Of a DNA stretch of 64,000 bases, positions 1 to 8,692 are shown piece after piece (the first letter of the stretch is position 1; each line of letters begins with the position of its first letter). A program made the translations under genes and the position numbers. Origin of the DNA: Roseiarcus sp963833955 (GTDB lineage Bacteria > Pseudomonadota > Alphaproteobacteria > Rhizobiales > Beijerinckiaceae); NCBI GenBank assembly GCA_963833955.1, contig CAWHZY010000018.1, forward strand, positions 1 to 64,000, read 5' to 3'. A model generated the notes under the pieces. It was not told where the DNA came from, did no database searches, and saw nothing but the letters and a program-made list of their open reading frames with translations.

Positions 1-953
1 GGTCGACTTCATCCTGCGCCGCGCGCGCGACGCCGCCAAGGTCCACGTCCACCCGTCTGCGGCTCTGACCAAGGGGCTCAAAGGCGAGGGGATACGGCGA
101 ATCGGCCTGCTCGCGGAAGCCGGCGCGGTCGCCTTTTCCGATGAGCCGACTCGGTCGCCGATGCGCTGACCATGCGCCGCGCCATGACTTACGCCCGCGA
201 CTTTGACGCGCTCATCCTCGCCGATCTCGAAGGAGCCGGTCGCTCGGCCGCGAGGGGGTGATGGCCGAGGGCCTGCGCGCGACCTGGCTTGGCCTGCCCA
301 GGCGTGCCGCGCGAGGCGGAAACCATTGTGCTCGAACGCGATCTGCGTCTGGTCGGGCTGACTGGCTCCCGCTATCACGCCGCGCTGATCTCGAACCGCC
401 TGTCGCTCGAGGCGATCGCGCGGGCGCGCGAGGCTCGGCTGCCGGTGACCTGCGGCGTGTCGATCAATCATCTGACCCTGAACGAGCTTGACGTCGGCGA
501 CTATCGCACGTTTCTCAAGCTCAAGCCTCCGCTGCGCGCCGAGGACGAGCGCTTGGGGCTGGTCGAGGCCTTGGCTGCCGGCCTTATCGACGTCATCTGC
601 TCGATCACGATCCGCAGGACGTGGACACCAAACGGTGCCGTTCGCGGAAGCCGCGGCGGGCGCGATCGGCCTCGAAACCATGCTCTCGGCGAGCCTGCGC
701 CTTGTTGCCGGCGGGCATATCGGCCTGCCGCAAGTCCTCGCGCCATGACTTCGCGACCCGCCGAGATCTTGCGGCTGCCGGTGGGCAGGTTGTCGTCGGC
801 GCGCCGGCCGACGTCATCCGCTTCGATCCGGACGAACCTTATGTGCTCGATCCCGCTTCGCTCCATTCGCGCTGCCGCAATACGCCCTTCGATGCGGCCC
901 GGCTTGAGGGCCGGATCAAGATGACGCTGGTTGCGGGGCGGCTCGCACAATAG
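1..953 (+). pseudogene. pyrC: Dihydroorotase, 5'-partial, multiple frameshifts
   Basis: Dihydroorotase closes carbamoyl-aspartate to dihydroorotate in de novo pyrimidine synthesis. The gene enters from the left edge, and its protein can be followed only by changing frame at least four times. Frame 2 reads VHVHPSAALTKGLKGE and GLLAEAGAVAFSD. From about 290 frame 1 gives a long amidohydrolase stretch with SINHLTLNELD and KLKPPLR. Near 600 an indel disturbs the expected DHDPQD metal/substrate motif. Frame 2 then supplies the GAIGLETMLSASLRLV region, and frame 3 supplies the C-terminus ending VAGRLAQ at 951-953. The product resembles the PyrC/PyrX-like dihydroorotases of alphaproteobacteria. The adjacent plsY and dprA keep a common alphaproteobacterial order. 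The number of indels in one gene points to sequence error as much as to decay. Confidence 0.75.
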
Positions 954-999
954 TCTCATTGAAGATTTTTCCTTCAAATCGCGTCGGCTGGAAGCGCGC

Positions 1000-1604
1000 A
1001 TGGTCGGGGTTTCTTACGGCGGGGCGTTGGCGCTGGCGCTCGGCTATTTGCTGGGATCCATTCCCTTCGGTCTCGTGCTGACGAAGCTGGCGGGGGCCGG
1101 GGACTTGCGCTCGATCGGCTCAGGCAACATCGGCGCGACCAACGTCCTGCGCACCGGCCGCAAGGGGCTCGCAGCCGCGACGCTTGTTCTTGACGCGTTG
1201 AAGGCGACGCTGGCGATCATTTTGGCATGGTGGTTGTTTGGACCGCCGACGGCGCTGGCGGCGGCGGCCGGCGCGACCCTCGGCCACATGTATCCGGTAT
1301 GGCTCAAGTTCCGCGGCGGCAAGGGAGTCGCGACCTATCTCGGCGCGCTCATCGGCCTTGCTTGGCCGGCGGCGATCGTATTCGCCGTCGTCTGGCTCGC
1401 GGTCGCGGGGCTCTTGCGTTACTCGTCCGTGGCCGCGCTCGCGGCGACGGTCGCCTCTCCGATCGCCGTGGCCGCGATTGGCGAGGGCGGCGCGGCTCTA
1501 GTCTTCGCCGCGCTGTCGGCGCTGGTCTGGTTCAAGCACAGCGCCAACATCGCCCGCCTTCTCAATGGCTCGAGTCGAAAATCGGGCAGAAGACTTGCGA
1601 GTAG
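1000..1604 (+). CDS. plsY: Glycerol-3-phosphate acyltransferase PlsY (frameshift near the C-terminus)
   Basis: PlsY is the inner-membrane enzyme that transfers an acyl group from acyl-phosphate to glycerol-3-phosphate, the first step of phospholipid synthesis. The protein is a string of hydrophobic helices carrying the three family motifs: GSIPFG near the start, GSGNIGATNV near residue 40, and KFRGGKGVAT near residue 105. I place the start at the ATG at 1000, because upstream in-frame sequence is still part of the pyrC end. Read without correction the frame runs to 1665, but one base appears missing near 1572: the other frame gives the usual ESKIGQK tail and stops at 1602-1604. That stop directly abuts the dprA start codon, the tight spacing expected in this operon. 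Confidence 0.85.
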
Positions 1605-2827
1605 ATGGCGAACAAGCCTGAGGTGCGCCTTACCGACCAGCAGCGCTTCGATTGGCTGCGCCTGATACGGTCGGAGAATGTGGGGCCGCGAACCTTCCGC
1701 GCGCTGGTCACCAATTGTGGGGGCGTCGGAGCAGCGCTGAAAGCGCTGCCGGGGCTCGCTCGACGCGGGGGCGCAAGCGCCCGATCCGCATCGCTTCGGT
1801 CGAAGAAATCGAGAAAGAGCTGATCGCCGCGCGCAAACACGAGGATCAATACGTCGCCGTCGGCGAGCCGGATTATCCGCCGGCGCTACAGGAGATCGAA
1901 CTCGGCGCCGCCCATTCTCGCGCTTCGGGGGCACGCGGCGACGTTGCGCAAGGCGGCGGTCGCAATCGTCGGCTCCCGCAACGCTTCCGCCGCCGGACTG
2001 ACTTTCGCCGAGCGGCTGGCGCGCGGTCTGGGACAAGCCGGTACGTCATCGTCTCTGGGCTGGCGCGGGGGATCGACCAGCGCGCCCATATGGCGAGCCT
2101 GGAGACCGGCGCCATCGGGGTGCTCGCCGGGGGGCATGGGAAGCCCTATCCGAGCGAGGCTGTGCCGCTGATGGAGCGGATGGTTGAAGCGGGCGCGGTC
2201 CTGTCCGAAATGCCAGTCGAATGGGAGCCGCGCGGGCGGCTCCACGTCGCGACCGCATCGTCTCGGGGCTCGCCCTGGGCGTCGTAGTGGTCGAGGCGGC
2301 GCGGGGTTCGGGCTCGCTCATCACGGCGCGGTTCGGGCTCGAACAAACCGCAGATGTTCGCTGTGCCCGGCTCTCCCCTCGATCCGCGCGCCGAAGGAAC
2401 CAACGATCTCCTGAAGCAAGGAGCGTCGATCTGCACTGGCGCGGACGACGTGCTGGGCGCTGAGTTGGTGCGCTCGGACGACGACCGCGCCGTCATGCGC
2501 GAGGCGAGCGGCGAGGCTGGCGAACCTCTGTGGGGGGAACAAGATTTGTATGGGGTCGATGCGCAGTCGACGCCTCGAACGCGACCTGGCGACGAATTCG
2601 ACGACGCGGGCAGAGCCCCCTATAACACCGGCGACGAAGCGGAGATCGCGCGCGAGCGGATCGTCGCCTTGCTCGGCCCCTCGCCAATCACGCTCGACGA
2701 ACTGGCTCGGGCCGCTGAGGTATCAGCGCGGACGGTGCGGGTGGCGCTCCTCGAACTCGAAGTGGCGGGGCGCCTCGAATATTCGGGCGATCGCGTTGCG
2801 TTGCGCGCGACCGTCAACGAAATTTAA
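1605..2827 (+). pseudogene. dprA: DNA-processing protein DprA, multiple frameshifts
   Basis: DprA loads RecA onto incoming single-stranded DNA during transformation. The ATG at 1605 follows the plsY stop without a gap. The N-terminal SAM-like domain (RFDWLRLIRSENVGPRTF) is in one frame, the linker with VGEPDYPPAL in a second, and the Rossmann-fold core (AIVGSRNASAAGLTFAERLA, then VSGLARGID, then EAARGSGSLITARFGLEQ and FAVPGSPLDP) jumps between frames. The C-terminal winged helix (ITLDELARAAEVSARTVRVAL) closes the gene at the TAA ending 2827. At least five indels are needed to rebuild one protein of about 400 residues, the normal DprA length. Every domain is present and well conserved, so base-calling error is as plausible as a true pseudogene. 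Confidence 0.8.
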
Positions 2828-2840
2828 GCCCGACGGGAAT

Positions 2841-3185
2841 TCAATCGAAGGAATTGCTTCCGTGAGGGTATCCAACCGCAACCTCGAAGGGCTGCTCCTC
2901 GTCCACGCGCTCGACTTCGGCAACGGCGCTGGTGCGAACATAAATCTCGCTTTCCGCCCTGGCCATTCCGAGGAAATAGGCAAGCAGGTCGAGGCGGGCG
3001 GCGATCGCCATGGCTTCAAGCTGGGCGGTCATGTCCGTGATGTAGCGAGCGACATCGAGCGCTTCGTGGGTGACAGCCCGATGCGAGGGATCGTTGGCTC
3101 TTCTGAGCGGTCTCGCAGAGCCGTTCCTTCCGGCTCTCCCTTGTTCTCCACGTATCCGTCTCGGGAAACCCATTTCCTCAATCAT
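2841..3185 (-). CDS. Small conserved hypothetical protein
   Basis: A short minus-strand frame lies convergent to dprA, only 13 bases from its stop. The middle part, ARYITDMTAQLEAMAIAARL followed by DLLAYFLGMARAES, resembles a family of roughly 80-residue proteins of unknown function that I remember from Hyphomicrobiales; it reads as an amphipathic helical segment. The N-terminal 40 residues are arginine-rich and less convincing, so the true start may lie nearer 3090 or be hidden by an indel. No catalytic motif, signal peptide or membrane segment is visible. The 205 bases beyond it, up to the end of ruvX, hold nothing I recognise. Confidence 0.5.
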   Translation of the reverse strand: MIEEMGFPRRIRGEQGRAGRNGSARPLRRANDPSHRAVTHEALDVARYITDMTAQLEAMAIAARLDLLAYFLGMARAESEIYVRTSAVAEVERVDEEQPFEVAVGYPHGSNSFD

Positions 3186-3390
3186 ACGACAACGCTGTCC
3201 CGTTCAGTCTCCCCAATTCGGGGTCGATGGCCCTGCTCAACGCGTGGGTCGCTTTGATTCGGCCTCGAACTCAGTTTACACCTTAGAAGGCGCTGATTTT
3301 GGACCGAAAAACAAGACGTTTCCGACAATATTGGGGACCCCGCGCTTCCACAATAATGTAGAGACAGGTGAGAAAAAGTGTTGAGAAGGG

Positions 3391-3882
3391 CTACGGATCG
3401 CCCGTTTGTGGGCGCATGAGGCCGCCAAGTCGGTCCAGGGCGCCCTGAAGAATATAAGCCGCGGCCATCTTGTCGACGATCTGCGCGCGCCGGGCGCGCG
3501 ACACGTCATTTTCGATCAGCGACCGCGTGACGGCAGCCGTCGAGAACCGCTCATCCCAGAGGATGATGGGCAAGCTCGTCCGCGTCGAAAGGTTGCGCGC
3601 GAACGCCCGGGTCGACTGCGCCCGGGGATTGTCCCGTCCGTCGAGATCGAGCGGCAGCCCAAGGACAATTCCGGCGACGTCGAATTCGGAGAAGATCGCG
3701 GTAAGCGACTGAGCGTCCTTGGCGAAGGCGCCGCGCGGCAGCGTCTTCAAAGGCGAGGCGAGGCGGCGCTCGACGTCGGAGATCGCAAGGCCAATGGTTT
3801 TTGAGCCAAGGTCGATCCCAATCAGGCGCGCCTTCGGCGGAAGGCTTGAGGGCAGATCTTCGATTGCGACCGGATGACGCAT
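3391..3882 (-). CDS. ruvX: Putative pre-16S rRNA nuclease / Holliday junction resolvase (YqgF family)
   Basis: This YqgF-family RNase H-fold protein has 163 residues, the normal size. YqgF proteins process the 5' end of 16S rRNA and are also annotated as Holliday junction resolvases. The first strand carries the catalytic Asp in RLIGIDLGSKTIGLA, the central region has GIVLGLPLDLDG, and the end has WDERFSTAAVTR plus an Asp in VDKMAAAYIL. The frame is open further upstream to 4320, but that extension runs antisense through gatC. I chose the ATG at 3882, which gives the MRHP start. The gene is divergent from gatCAB with about 160 bases between the starts. Pairing of yqgF with gatC is common in alphaproteobacteria. 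Confidence 0.9.
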   Translation of the reverse strand: MRHPVAIEDLPSSLPPKARLIGIDLGSKTIGLAISDVERRLASPLKTLPRGAFAKDAQSLTAIFSEFDVAGIVLGLPLDLDGRDNPRAQSTRAFARNLSTRTSLPIILWDERFSTAAVTRSLIENDVSRARRAQIVDKMAAAYILQGALDRLGGLMRPQTGDP

Positions 3883-3976
3883 TGGCGTGCCCGGCCTATC
3901 ACCGGGCGAAGAGCCAGTCGACTGGCGGCGTCGCGCGCGATCAGCGGCCGATCGCATGCAGGTCTCGCATCGCTGT

Positions 3977-4017
3977 TTGCCAGCCAAAACTTGGCGATGT
4001 ATAGGGGCGCGCGCCCC
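3977..4017 (+). promoter_or_regulatory. Candidate promoter of gatCAB with overlapping palindrome
   Basis: TTGCCA (3977-3982) and TATAGG (4000-4005) are separated by exactly 17 bases and point toward gatC. The -10 box runs into a perfect 14-base palindrome, GGGGCGCGCGCCCC (4004-4017), which would sit around the transcription start. This is sequence resemblance only. The palindrome could be an operator, or simply a GC-rich discriminator. Confidence 0.4.
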
Positions 4018-4045
4018 ATGTTCCAACGTGTTTTGGGAGCTTTGG

Positions 4046-4333
4046 ATGTCCGTCGATCTCAACACCGTCCGACGCATCGCGCATCTTGCGCGCATCGCCG
4101 TGAGCGAAGCTGAGATTCCGCATTTGCAAGGCGAGATCAACGCCATTCTCAAGTTCGTCGAAGCGCTCGATGCGGTCGACGTCGACGGCGTCGAGCCGAT
4201 GACGTCGGTCATTCCCATGCGGCTGCCGATGCGCGAGGACGTTGTCGCCGACGGCGATATCGCGCCCCTGGTGCTCGCCAACGCGCCGCTGACCGAGGAC
4301 GGCTTCTTTGTCGTTCCCAAAGTGATTGAGTGA
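4046..4333 (+). CDS. gatC: Asp-tRNA(Asn)/Glu-tRNA(Gln) amidotransferase subunit C
   Basis: GatC stabilises the GatA-GatB complex that amidates misacylated Glu-tRNA(Gln) or Asp-tRNA(Asn). The product is 95 residues, the family norm. It shows the typical N-terminal helix VRRIAHLARIAVSEAE, the loop GVEPMTSVIPM, and the C-terminal FVVPKVIE. I chose the ATG at 4046 because it gives the standard start MSVDLNTVRR; upstream in-frame codons lie in the intergenic region. It begins the gatC-gatA-gatB operon and ends 37 bases before the preferred gatA start. Confidence 0.95.
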   Translation: MSVDLNTVRRIAHLARIAVSEAEIPHLQGEINAILKFVEALDAVDVDGVEPMTSVIPMRLPMREDVVADGDIAPLVLANAPLTEDGFFVVPKVIE

Positions 4334-4370
4334 CCCGGCGAGGCCGGACGCTCGCCTTCAAGGATCCAAT

Positions 4371-5894
4371 TTGACCGATCTGACCTCCTTAACGCTCGCT
4401 GAGGCGCGCGATCGTCTCGAACAGCGGGCGATTTCCAGCGTCGAGATCACCAGCGCTCATCTCGAAGCGATCGAGCGCGCCAAAGGGCTCAACACGTTTG
4501 TCGCGATCACTGCGGGAAAGGCGCTGCAAATGGCCGAGGCGAGCGACGCGCGCCTCGCCAGGAAAGAGGCCGGTCCACTCGAGGGATTGCCGATCGGCGT
4601 CAAGGACCTCTACGCCACCGAAGGGGTCCATACCCAGGCGTGCAGCCATATCCTGGACGGCTTCAAGCCGCGATACGAGTCGACCGTCACCGCCAATTTG
4701 TGGCGCGACGGCGCGGTGATGCTGGGCAAGCTCAATATGGACGAGTTCGCCATGGGCTCGTCGAACGAGACGTCCTATTACGGGCCCGTCGCTTCACCCT
4801 GGCTGCCGCCGAACTGGAGCCGCGACAGAGGGCGCGCGGCGGCGTTCAGCTCCGATAAGCGCGGTCTGCTGACCCCCGGCGGCTCGTCCGGCGGCTCCGC
4901 GTCTGCTGTGTCCGCGCGCCTCTGTCTCGCCGCCACGGCGAGCGACACTGGCGGCTCCATCCGCCAGCCTGCGGCCTTCACCGGCATTGTCGGCGTCAAG
5001 CCCACCTATGGCCGGTGCTCGCGATACGGCATGGTCGCCTTTGCCTCGTCGCTCGATCAGGCAGGTCCGCTTGCGCGCACCGTTCGCGACGCCGCGATCA
5101 TGCTGCGGTCGATGGCCGGGCCCGATCCTAAGGATTCCACCTGCTCGCCGACCGCCGTTCCTGACTACGAAGCCGCGGTCGGACGCTCGGTCAAGGGCAT
5201 GAAGATCGGCGTGCCTAAAGAGTATCGGCTTAAAGGCATGAGCAGCGAGATCGAGCGCTTATGGGCGCAAGGAGCAGAATGGCTTCGCGCCGCGGGCGCA
5301 AGCGTCGTTGACGTCAGCTTGCCCCACACCCCCTACGCGCTGCCTGCTTATTATATAGTGGCGCCCGCGGAAGCCTCGAGCAATCTCGCGCGCTACGACG
5401 GCGTGCGTTACGGCCTGCGAGAACCGGCGGCCGACATCACTGAGCTTTACGAGAAGACCCGCGCCAGGGGGTTCGGGACGGAAGTGCGACGGCGCCTCAT
5501 GATCGGCACCTATGTTCTCTCCGCCGGCTATTACGACGCCTATTATGTCAGGGCGCAGAAAATCCGCACCCTCATCAAGCGCGACTTTGAGCGCGTGTTC
5601 GCCGACGGCGTCGACGCGATCCTGACCCCCGCCACGCCCTCCGCCGCCTTCGGGATCGGCGAGAAGGGCTCGGACAACCCGGTCGAAATGTACCTCAACG
5701 ACGTCTTCACCGTGACCGTCAATATGGCCGGTCTGCCGGGACTCGTCGCGCCCGCGGGTCTGTCGAGCGAAGGCCTGCCGCTCGGGTTGCAGCTCATCGG
5801 CCGTCCGTTCGACGAGGAGACATTATTCGCGCTCGGCGAGACGATTGAGCAGTCGGCGGGCCGGATGACGCTTCCAGAGCCGTGGTGGGCATGA
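4371..5894 (+). CDS. gatA: Glutamyl-tRNA(Gln) amidotransferase subunit A
   Basis: GatA is the amidase-signature subunit that releases ammonia from glutamine for transfer by GatB. The Ser-cisSer-Lys machinery is visible: Lys near residue 78 in LPIGVKDL, the GGSSGGSASA loop, and the catalytic Ser in ASDTGGSIRQPA. The frame is open from a TTG at 4326 inside gatC. I prefer the TTG at 4371, which gives MTDLTSLTLAEARD, places the catalytic Lys at its usual position, and has AAGGA about seven bases upstream. Neither candidate is an ATG. The protein has about 507 residues and is intact. gatB follows after 52 bases. Confidence 0.95.
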   Translation: MTDLTSLTLAEARDRLEQRAISSVEITSAHLEAIERAKGLNTFVAITAGKALQMAEASDARLARKEAGPLEGLPIGVKDLYATEGVHTQACSHILDGFKPRYESTVTANLWRDGAVMLGKLNMDEFAMGSSNETSYYGPVASPWLPPNWSRDRGRAAAFSSDKRGLLTPGGSSGGSASAVSARLCLAATASDTGGSIRQPAAFTGIVGVKPTYGRCSRYGMVAFASSLDQAGPLARTVRDAAIMLRSMAGPDPKDSTCSPTAVPDYEAAVGRSVKGMKIGVPKEYRLKGMSSEIERLWAQGAEWLRAAGASVVDVSLPHTPYALPAYYIVAPAEASSNLARYDGVRYGLREPAADITELYEKTRARGFGTEVRRRLMIGTYVLSAGYYDAYYVRAQKIRTLIKRDFERVFADGVDAILTPATPSAAFGIGEKGSDNPVEMYLNDVFTVTVNMAGLPGLVAPAGLSSEGLPLGLQLIGRPFDEETLFALGETIEQSAGRMTLPEPWWA

Positions 5895-5946
5895 GCCCGC
5901 GACGCTAAGATCCCGACTGACTTCGGACGAGAGTAGAGCGATCAGC

Positions 5947-7434
5947 ATGGCGACAGACAGGGCGAGCACGAAGCTCATCAAAGGCGCGACCGGAGACTGG
6001 GAGGTGATCGTCGGTCTCGAGGTCCACGCCCAGGTGACTTCGCGCTCGAAGCTCTTCTCCGCCGCTTCAACCGCATTCGGCGGCGAGCCCAACTCGCACG
6101 TTTCGCTCGTCGATGCGGCGATGCCCGGCATGCTGCCCGTGATCAACCGCGAATGCGTGGCTCAGGCCGTGCGCACCGGCCTCGGCCTCAAGGCCCAGAT
6201 CAATCGGCGTTCGACGTTCGACCGCAAGAATTATTTCTACCCCGACCTGCCGCAGGGCTATCAGATCTCCCAGTACAAGAGCCCGATCGTGGGGGAGGGG
6301 GAGATTCAGGTCGACCTCACGCCGGACCATTCCATCAAGGTCGGCATCGAGCGCCTGCACCTCGAGCAGGACGCGGGCAAGTCATTGCACGACCAGTCGC
6401 CGACGATGAGCTTCGTTGACCTCAACCGCTCCGGGGTCGCTCTCATGGAGATCGTCTCCAGGCCCGACATGCGCTCGGCCGACGAGGCCAAGGCCTACGT
6501 CGCCAAATTGCGCACCCTCCTGCGCTACATCGGCTCCAGCGACGGCGACATGGAGAAGGGCAATCTGCGCGCCGACGTCAATGTCTCGGTGCGCCGTCCC
6601 GGGGAAGCCCTCGGCACGCGCTGCGAGATCAAGAACGTCAACTCCATTCGCTTCATCGGCCAGGCGATCGAGACCGAGGCACGCCGGCAGATCGCCCTCA
6701 TCGAGGATGGCGGCGCAATTGAGCAGGAGACGCGGCTGTTCGATCCTGCGCGCGGGGAAACCCGCTCGTTGCGGTCCAAGGAAGAGGCGCACGACTACCG
6801 CTACTTCCCCGACCCCGATCTCTTGCCGCTTGAACTCGACGCGGCTTTCATCGACGCGATGGCCGCCGACCTGCCGGAACTGCCTGACGCCAAGCGGACG
6901 CGCTTCATGGCCGACTATCGTCTCTCGCCCTACGACGCCTCGATCCTCGTCGCCGAACGGGAGACCGCGGATTTCTTCGAGGACAGCGTCAACCACGGCG
7001 GCGCCAAGCGCGACGCGAAGGCGGTCGCCAACTGGCTGATGGGCGATATTTCCGCGCAAGCCAACGCGCAGGGCGTTGCAGTGGCGGACGCTGGCTTGAG
7101 CGCGGCGTCCTTGGCGAGCCTCGTCGATCTCATCGGCGAGGGCGTCATCTCCGGCAAGATCGCCAAGGATCTGCTCGTGAGGCTCTTCGCTGATGACCGC
7201 GGCGCTGACCCGCGCGCGCTGGTCGAAACGCATGGCCTGCGCCAGGTGATCGATACAGGCGCGATCGATAGCGCCGTCGACGCCGTCATCGCAGCTAATC
7301 CCGACAAGGCCGAGCAGGCCAAAACGAAGCCCGGCATGTTGGGCTGGTTCGTGGGTCAAGTGATGAAGTCGACTGGCGGCAAAGCCAACCCGCAAGCGGT
7401 GAGCGACACGTTCAAAAAACGCCTTGGCGTCTGA
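5947..7434 (+). CDS. gatB: Aspartyl/glutamyl-tRNA(Asn/Gln) amidotransferase subunit B
   Basis: GatB phosphorylates the misacylated tRNA-bound Glu or Asp and transfers ammonia to it. The 495-residue protein has the full architecture. The N-terminal cradle begins WEVIVGLEVHAQV and contains RKNYFYPDLPQGYQISQ. The middle has LMEIVSRPDMRS, and the C-terminal YqeY-like tail contains KPGMLGWFVGQVMK and ends FKKRLGV. The reading frame is intact and the length is normal. It is the last gene of the gat operon. GlnRS- or AsnRS-independent synthesis of Gln-tRNA or Asn-tRNA is normal in alphaproteobacteria. Confidence 0.97.
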   Translation: MATDRASTKLIKGATGDWEVIVGLEVHAQVTSRSKLFSAASTAFGGEPNSHVSLVDAAMPGMLPVINRECVAQAVRTGLGLKAQINRRSTFDRKNYFYPDLPQGYQISQYKSPIVGEGEIQVDLTPDHSIKVGIERLHLEQDAGKSLHDQSPTMSFVDLNRSGVALMEIVSRPDMRSADEAKAYVAKLRTLLRYIGSSDGDMEKGNLRADVNVSVRRPGEALGTRCEIKNVNSIRFIGQAIETEARRQIALIEDGGAIEQETRLFDPARGETRSLRSKEEAHDYRYFPDPDLLPLELDAAFIDAMAADLPELPDAKRTRFMADYRLSPYDASILVAERETADFFEDSVNHGGAKRDAKAVANWLMGDISAQANAQGVAVADAGLSAASLASLVDLIGEGVISGKIAKDLLVRLFADDRGADPRALVETHGLRQVIDTGAIDSAVDAVIAANPDKAEQAKTKPGMLGWFVGQVMKSTGGKANPQAVSDTFKKRLGV

Positions 7435-7990
7435 TGCTTCAGCCAAATCACGCGCGGCGATTCGCTCGATCTCACTGCGAACTCGTGCGATGAAGCCCCC
7501 GATCGCAACGCTTCAGTGACGAAATCTGATGTTAACTCCCAAGAAAAATTCGATTGCGATGAGCATGCGCGCCGTTTCGGTTTGATACGCTCGTTGCGAC
7601 CGATGCTGTTGCTTCTCGCGTCGTCGCATGCGCGTGAGTATGGGTTGGCCGGTGCAATGAACGGCTTCTTCGCGAACAGCAATGAGTCTCGGAGACCCGC
7701 GCAATATATAGGAAAATCAGGAATCGAGCGAACTTGCGTCGGCTCATGGGCAGAAGCTTCGCGCGCGAATGCGCGCGCCGTTGTAACGAGGTGAACGGCG
7801 CGCGTGAGCGCACGGGTCAATGAAGGATCAGAGGTCTGAGTGCGCGCGATAATTCGATAGTCACGGCGTTCAGCGCGTGTTGCGCGCGTGTGCAACGCTT
7901 GCGCGAAATCAAAACGAATGTACTTTCGCTCACGCATCTGCATGGCGCAAACTTTGTGCTGAGAGCAGGTGGTTGAGAGGGACGTGATAA
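7435..7990. other. Intergenic stretch without a recognisable gene
   Basis: These 556 bases between gatB and the histone-like gene are less GC-rich than their surroundings and contain many GCGCGC steps. Several short frames and one long minus-strand frame cross the region, but none encodes anything family-like. The final bases carry a GAGAGGGA ribosome site for the gene at 7991. A promoter for that gene or a small RNA could lie here; I see no clear signal for either. Confidence 0.5.
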
Positions 7991-8278
7991 ATGCCGAAAG
8001 CTGCAACCAAGAAAACGGCGAAGAAGTCCGCCGCCAAGAAGCCCGCGAAGAAGTCGGCCCGCAAGGTCGTCGCCAAGAAGGCCACGCGCAAGGGTGCGGT
8101 GAAGAAAGCCACCGCGAAGAAGTCGGCCCGCAAGGTCGTCGCCAAGAAGGCCACGCGCAAAGGGGCGGTGAAGAAGGCCTCCGCGAAGAAGTCGGCCGCC
8201 AAGCGCGCGCCAGCAAAGCGCAAGAAAGCGATGCCAACGCCGACCCCAGGATCGTCAGACACGTCGCCCGCCGCCTAA
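7991..8278 (+). CDS. Histone H1-like lysine-rich DNA-binding protein
   Basis: A 95-residue protein made almost entirely of Lys, Ala, Arg, Ser and Val in KKxAxKK patterns. It resembles the C-terminal tail of eukaryotic histone H1 and bacterial nucleoid proteins of the HctB/AlgP type. Such proteins bind DNA through charge and are intrinsically disordered. Residues 20-65 are two nearly identical copies of a 23-residue unit beginning KKSARKVVAKK. The last 20 residues (PTPTPGSSDTSPAA) are acidic or neutral and probably not DNA-bound. The start ATG at 7991 follows a purine-rich ribosome site. Copy number in such proteins changes easily by slippage. The exact role in this organism is unknown. Confidence 0.85.
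   Translation: MPKAATKKTAKKSAAKKPAKKSARKVVAKKATRKGAVKKATAKKSARKVVAKKATRKGAVKKASAKKSAAKRAPAKRKKAMPTPTPGSSDTSPAA
8048..8185 (+). repeat. Two tandem 69-base coding repeats
   Basis: Copy 1 is 8048-8116 and copy 2 is 8117-8185. They differ at only a few bases and both start AAGAAGTCGGCC. They encode two copies of a 23-residue basic unit inside the histone H1-like gene and preserve the frame exactly. Confidence 0.9.
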
Positions 8279-8302
8279 TCGGCTTGCGCGTTCCGACGTA
8301 TC

Positions 8303-8349
8303 GGCTGATCAGGCGCGGTTGCCGGCGGTTCGGCCTCGCCTGATCAGCC
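8303..8349 (+). terminator. Long perfect inverted repeat, possible terminator
   Basis: GGCTGATCAGGCG (8303-8315) and its exact complement CGCCTGATCAGCC (8337-8349) are separated by 21 bases, starting 24 bases after the histone-like gene. A 13-base-pair stem would be stable in RNA. There is no clean run of T after it, so it may be a weak terminator, an mRNA-stabilising hairpin, or a protein-binding site. Confidence 0.45.
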
Positions 8350-8598
8350 TGTTCGTACTTTGCGTTTGAAATTAGAGCGCGGACTTGAGTCCACCAACCG
8401 ACGGTCGACCGCGCGGTGGTAAAGGCAGTTATGCGTAGCGGGCCGCCGCCGCTATCGTGATCTCGACCAACGCCTTGGGTGCGCCGCTTGCATTGCGCTT
8501 GGCGGCGAGTCTTTCGGCCCAAGCCCCGCCAACCTTGATCGTCGCGTGCTTGCAATGGGGGGATGCGTCGGGCATATGTCGCGACGCGCATTGCGCCG

Positions 8599-8692
8599 GG
8601 AGACGTGGCCGAGAGGCTGAAGGCGGCGGTTTGCTAAACCGTTATAGGGTTGTAAAGCTCTATCGAGGGTTCGAATCCCTCCGTCTCCGCCA
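8599..8692 (+). tRNA. tRNA-Ser (GCT anticodon)
   Basis: A complete class II tRNA of about 91 bases plus an encoded CCA. The acceptor stem GGAGACG (8599-8605) pairs with CGTCTCC (8682-8688), followed by discriminator G and CCA at 8690-8692. The D arm is TGGCCGAGAGGCTGAAGG. The anticodon loop TTGCTAA carries GCT at 8633-8635, which reads AGC and AGU. A long variable arm follows (GTTATAGGGTTGTAAAGCTC), diagnostic for tRNA-Ser, and the T arm contains GGTTCGAATCC. No neighbouring tRNA is present. Confidence 0.96.

Noticed and set aside
6382..7446. Minus-strand frame of about 354 codons antisense to gatB
   Set aside because: gatB is intact and strongly conserved; the opposite frame is Arg/Val-rich shadow sequence.
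7356..8591. Long minus-strand reading frame of about 411 codons across the gatB-histone gap
   Set aside because: Antisense to the lysine-rich gene and to the end of gatB; the translation is low-complexity Ser/Arg/Thr without any family pattern. High GC content makes such open frames common.
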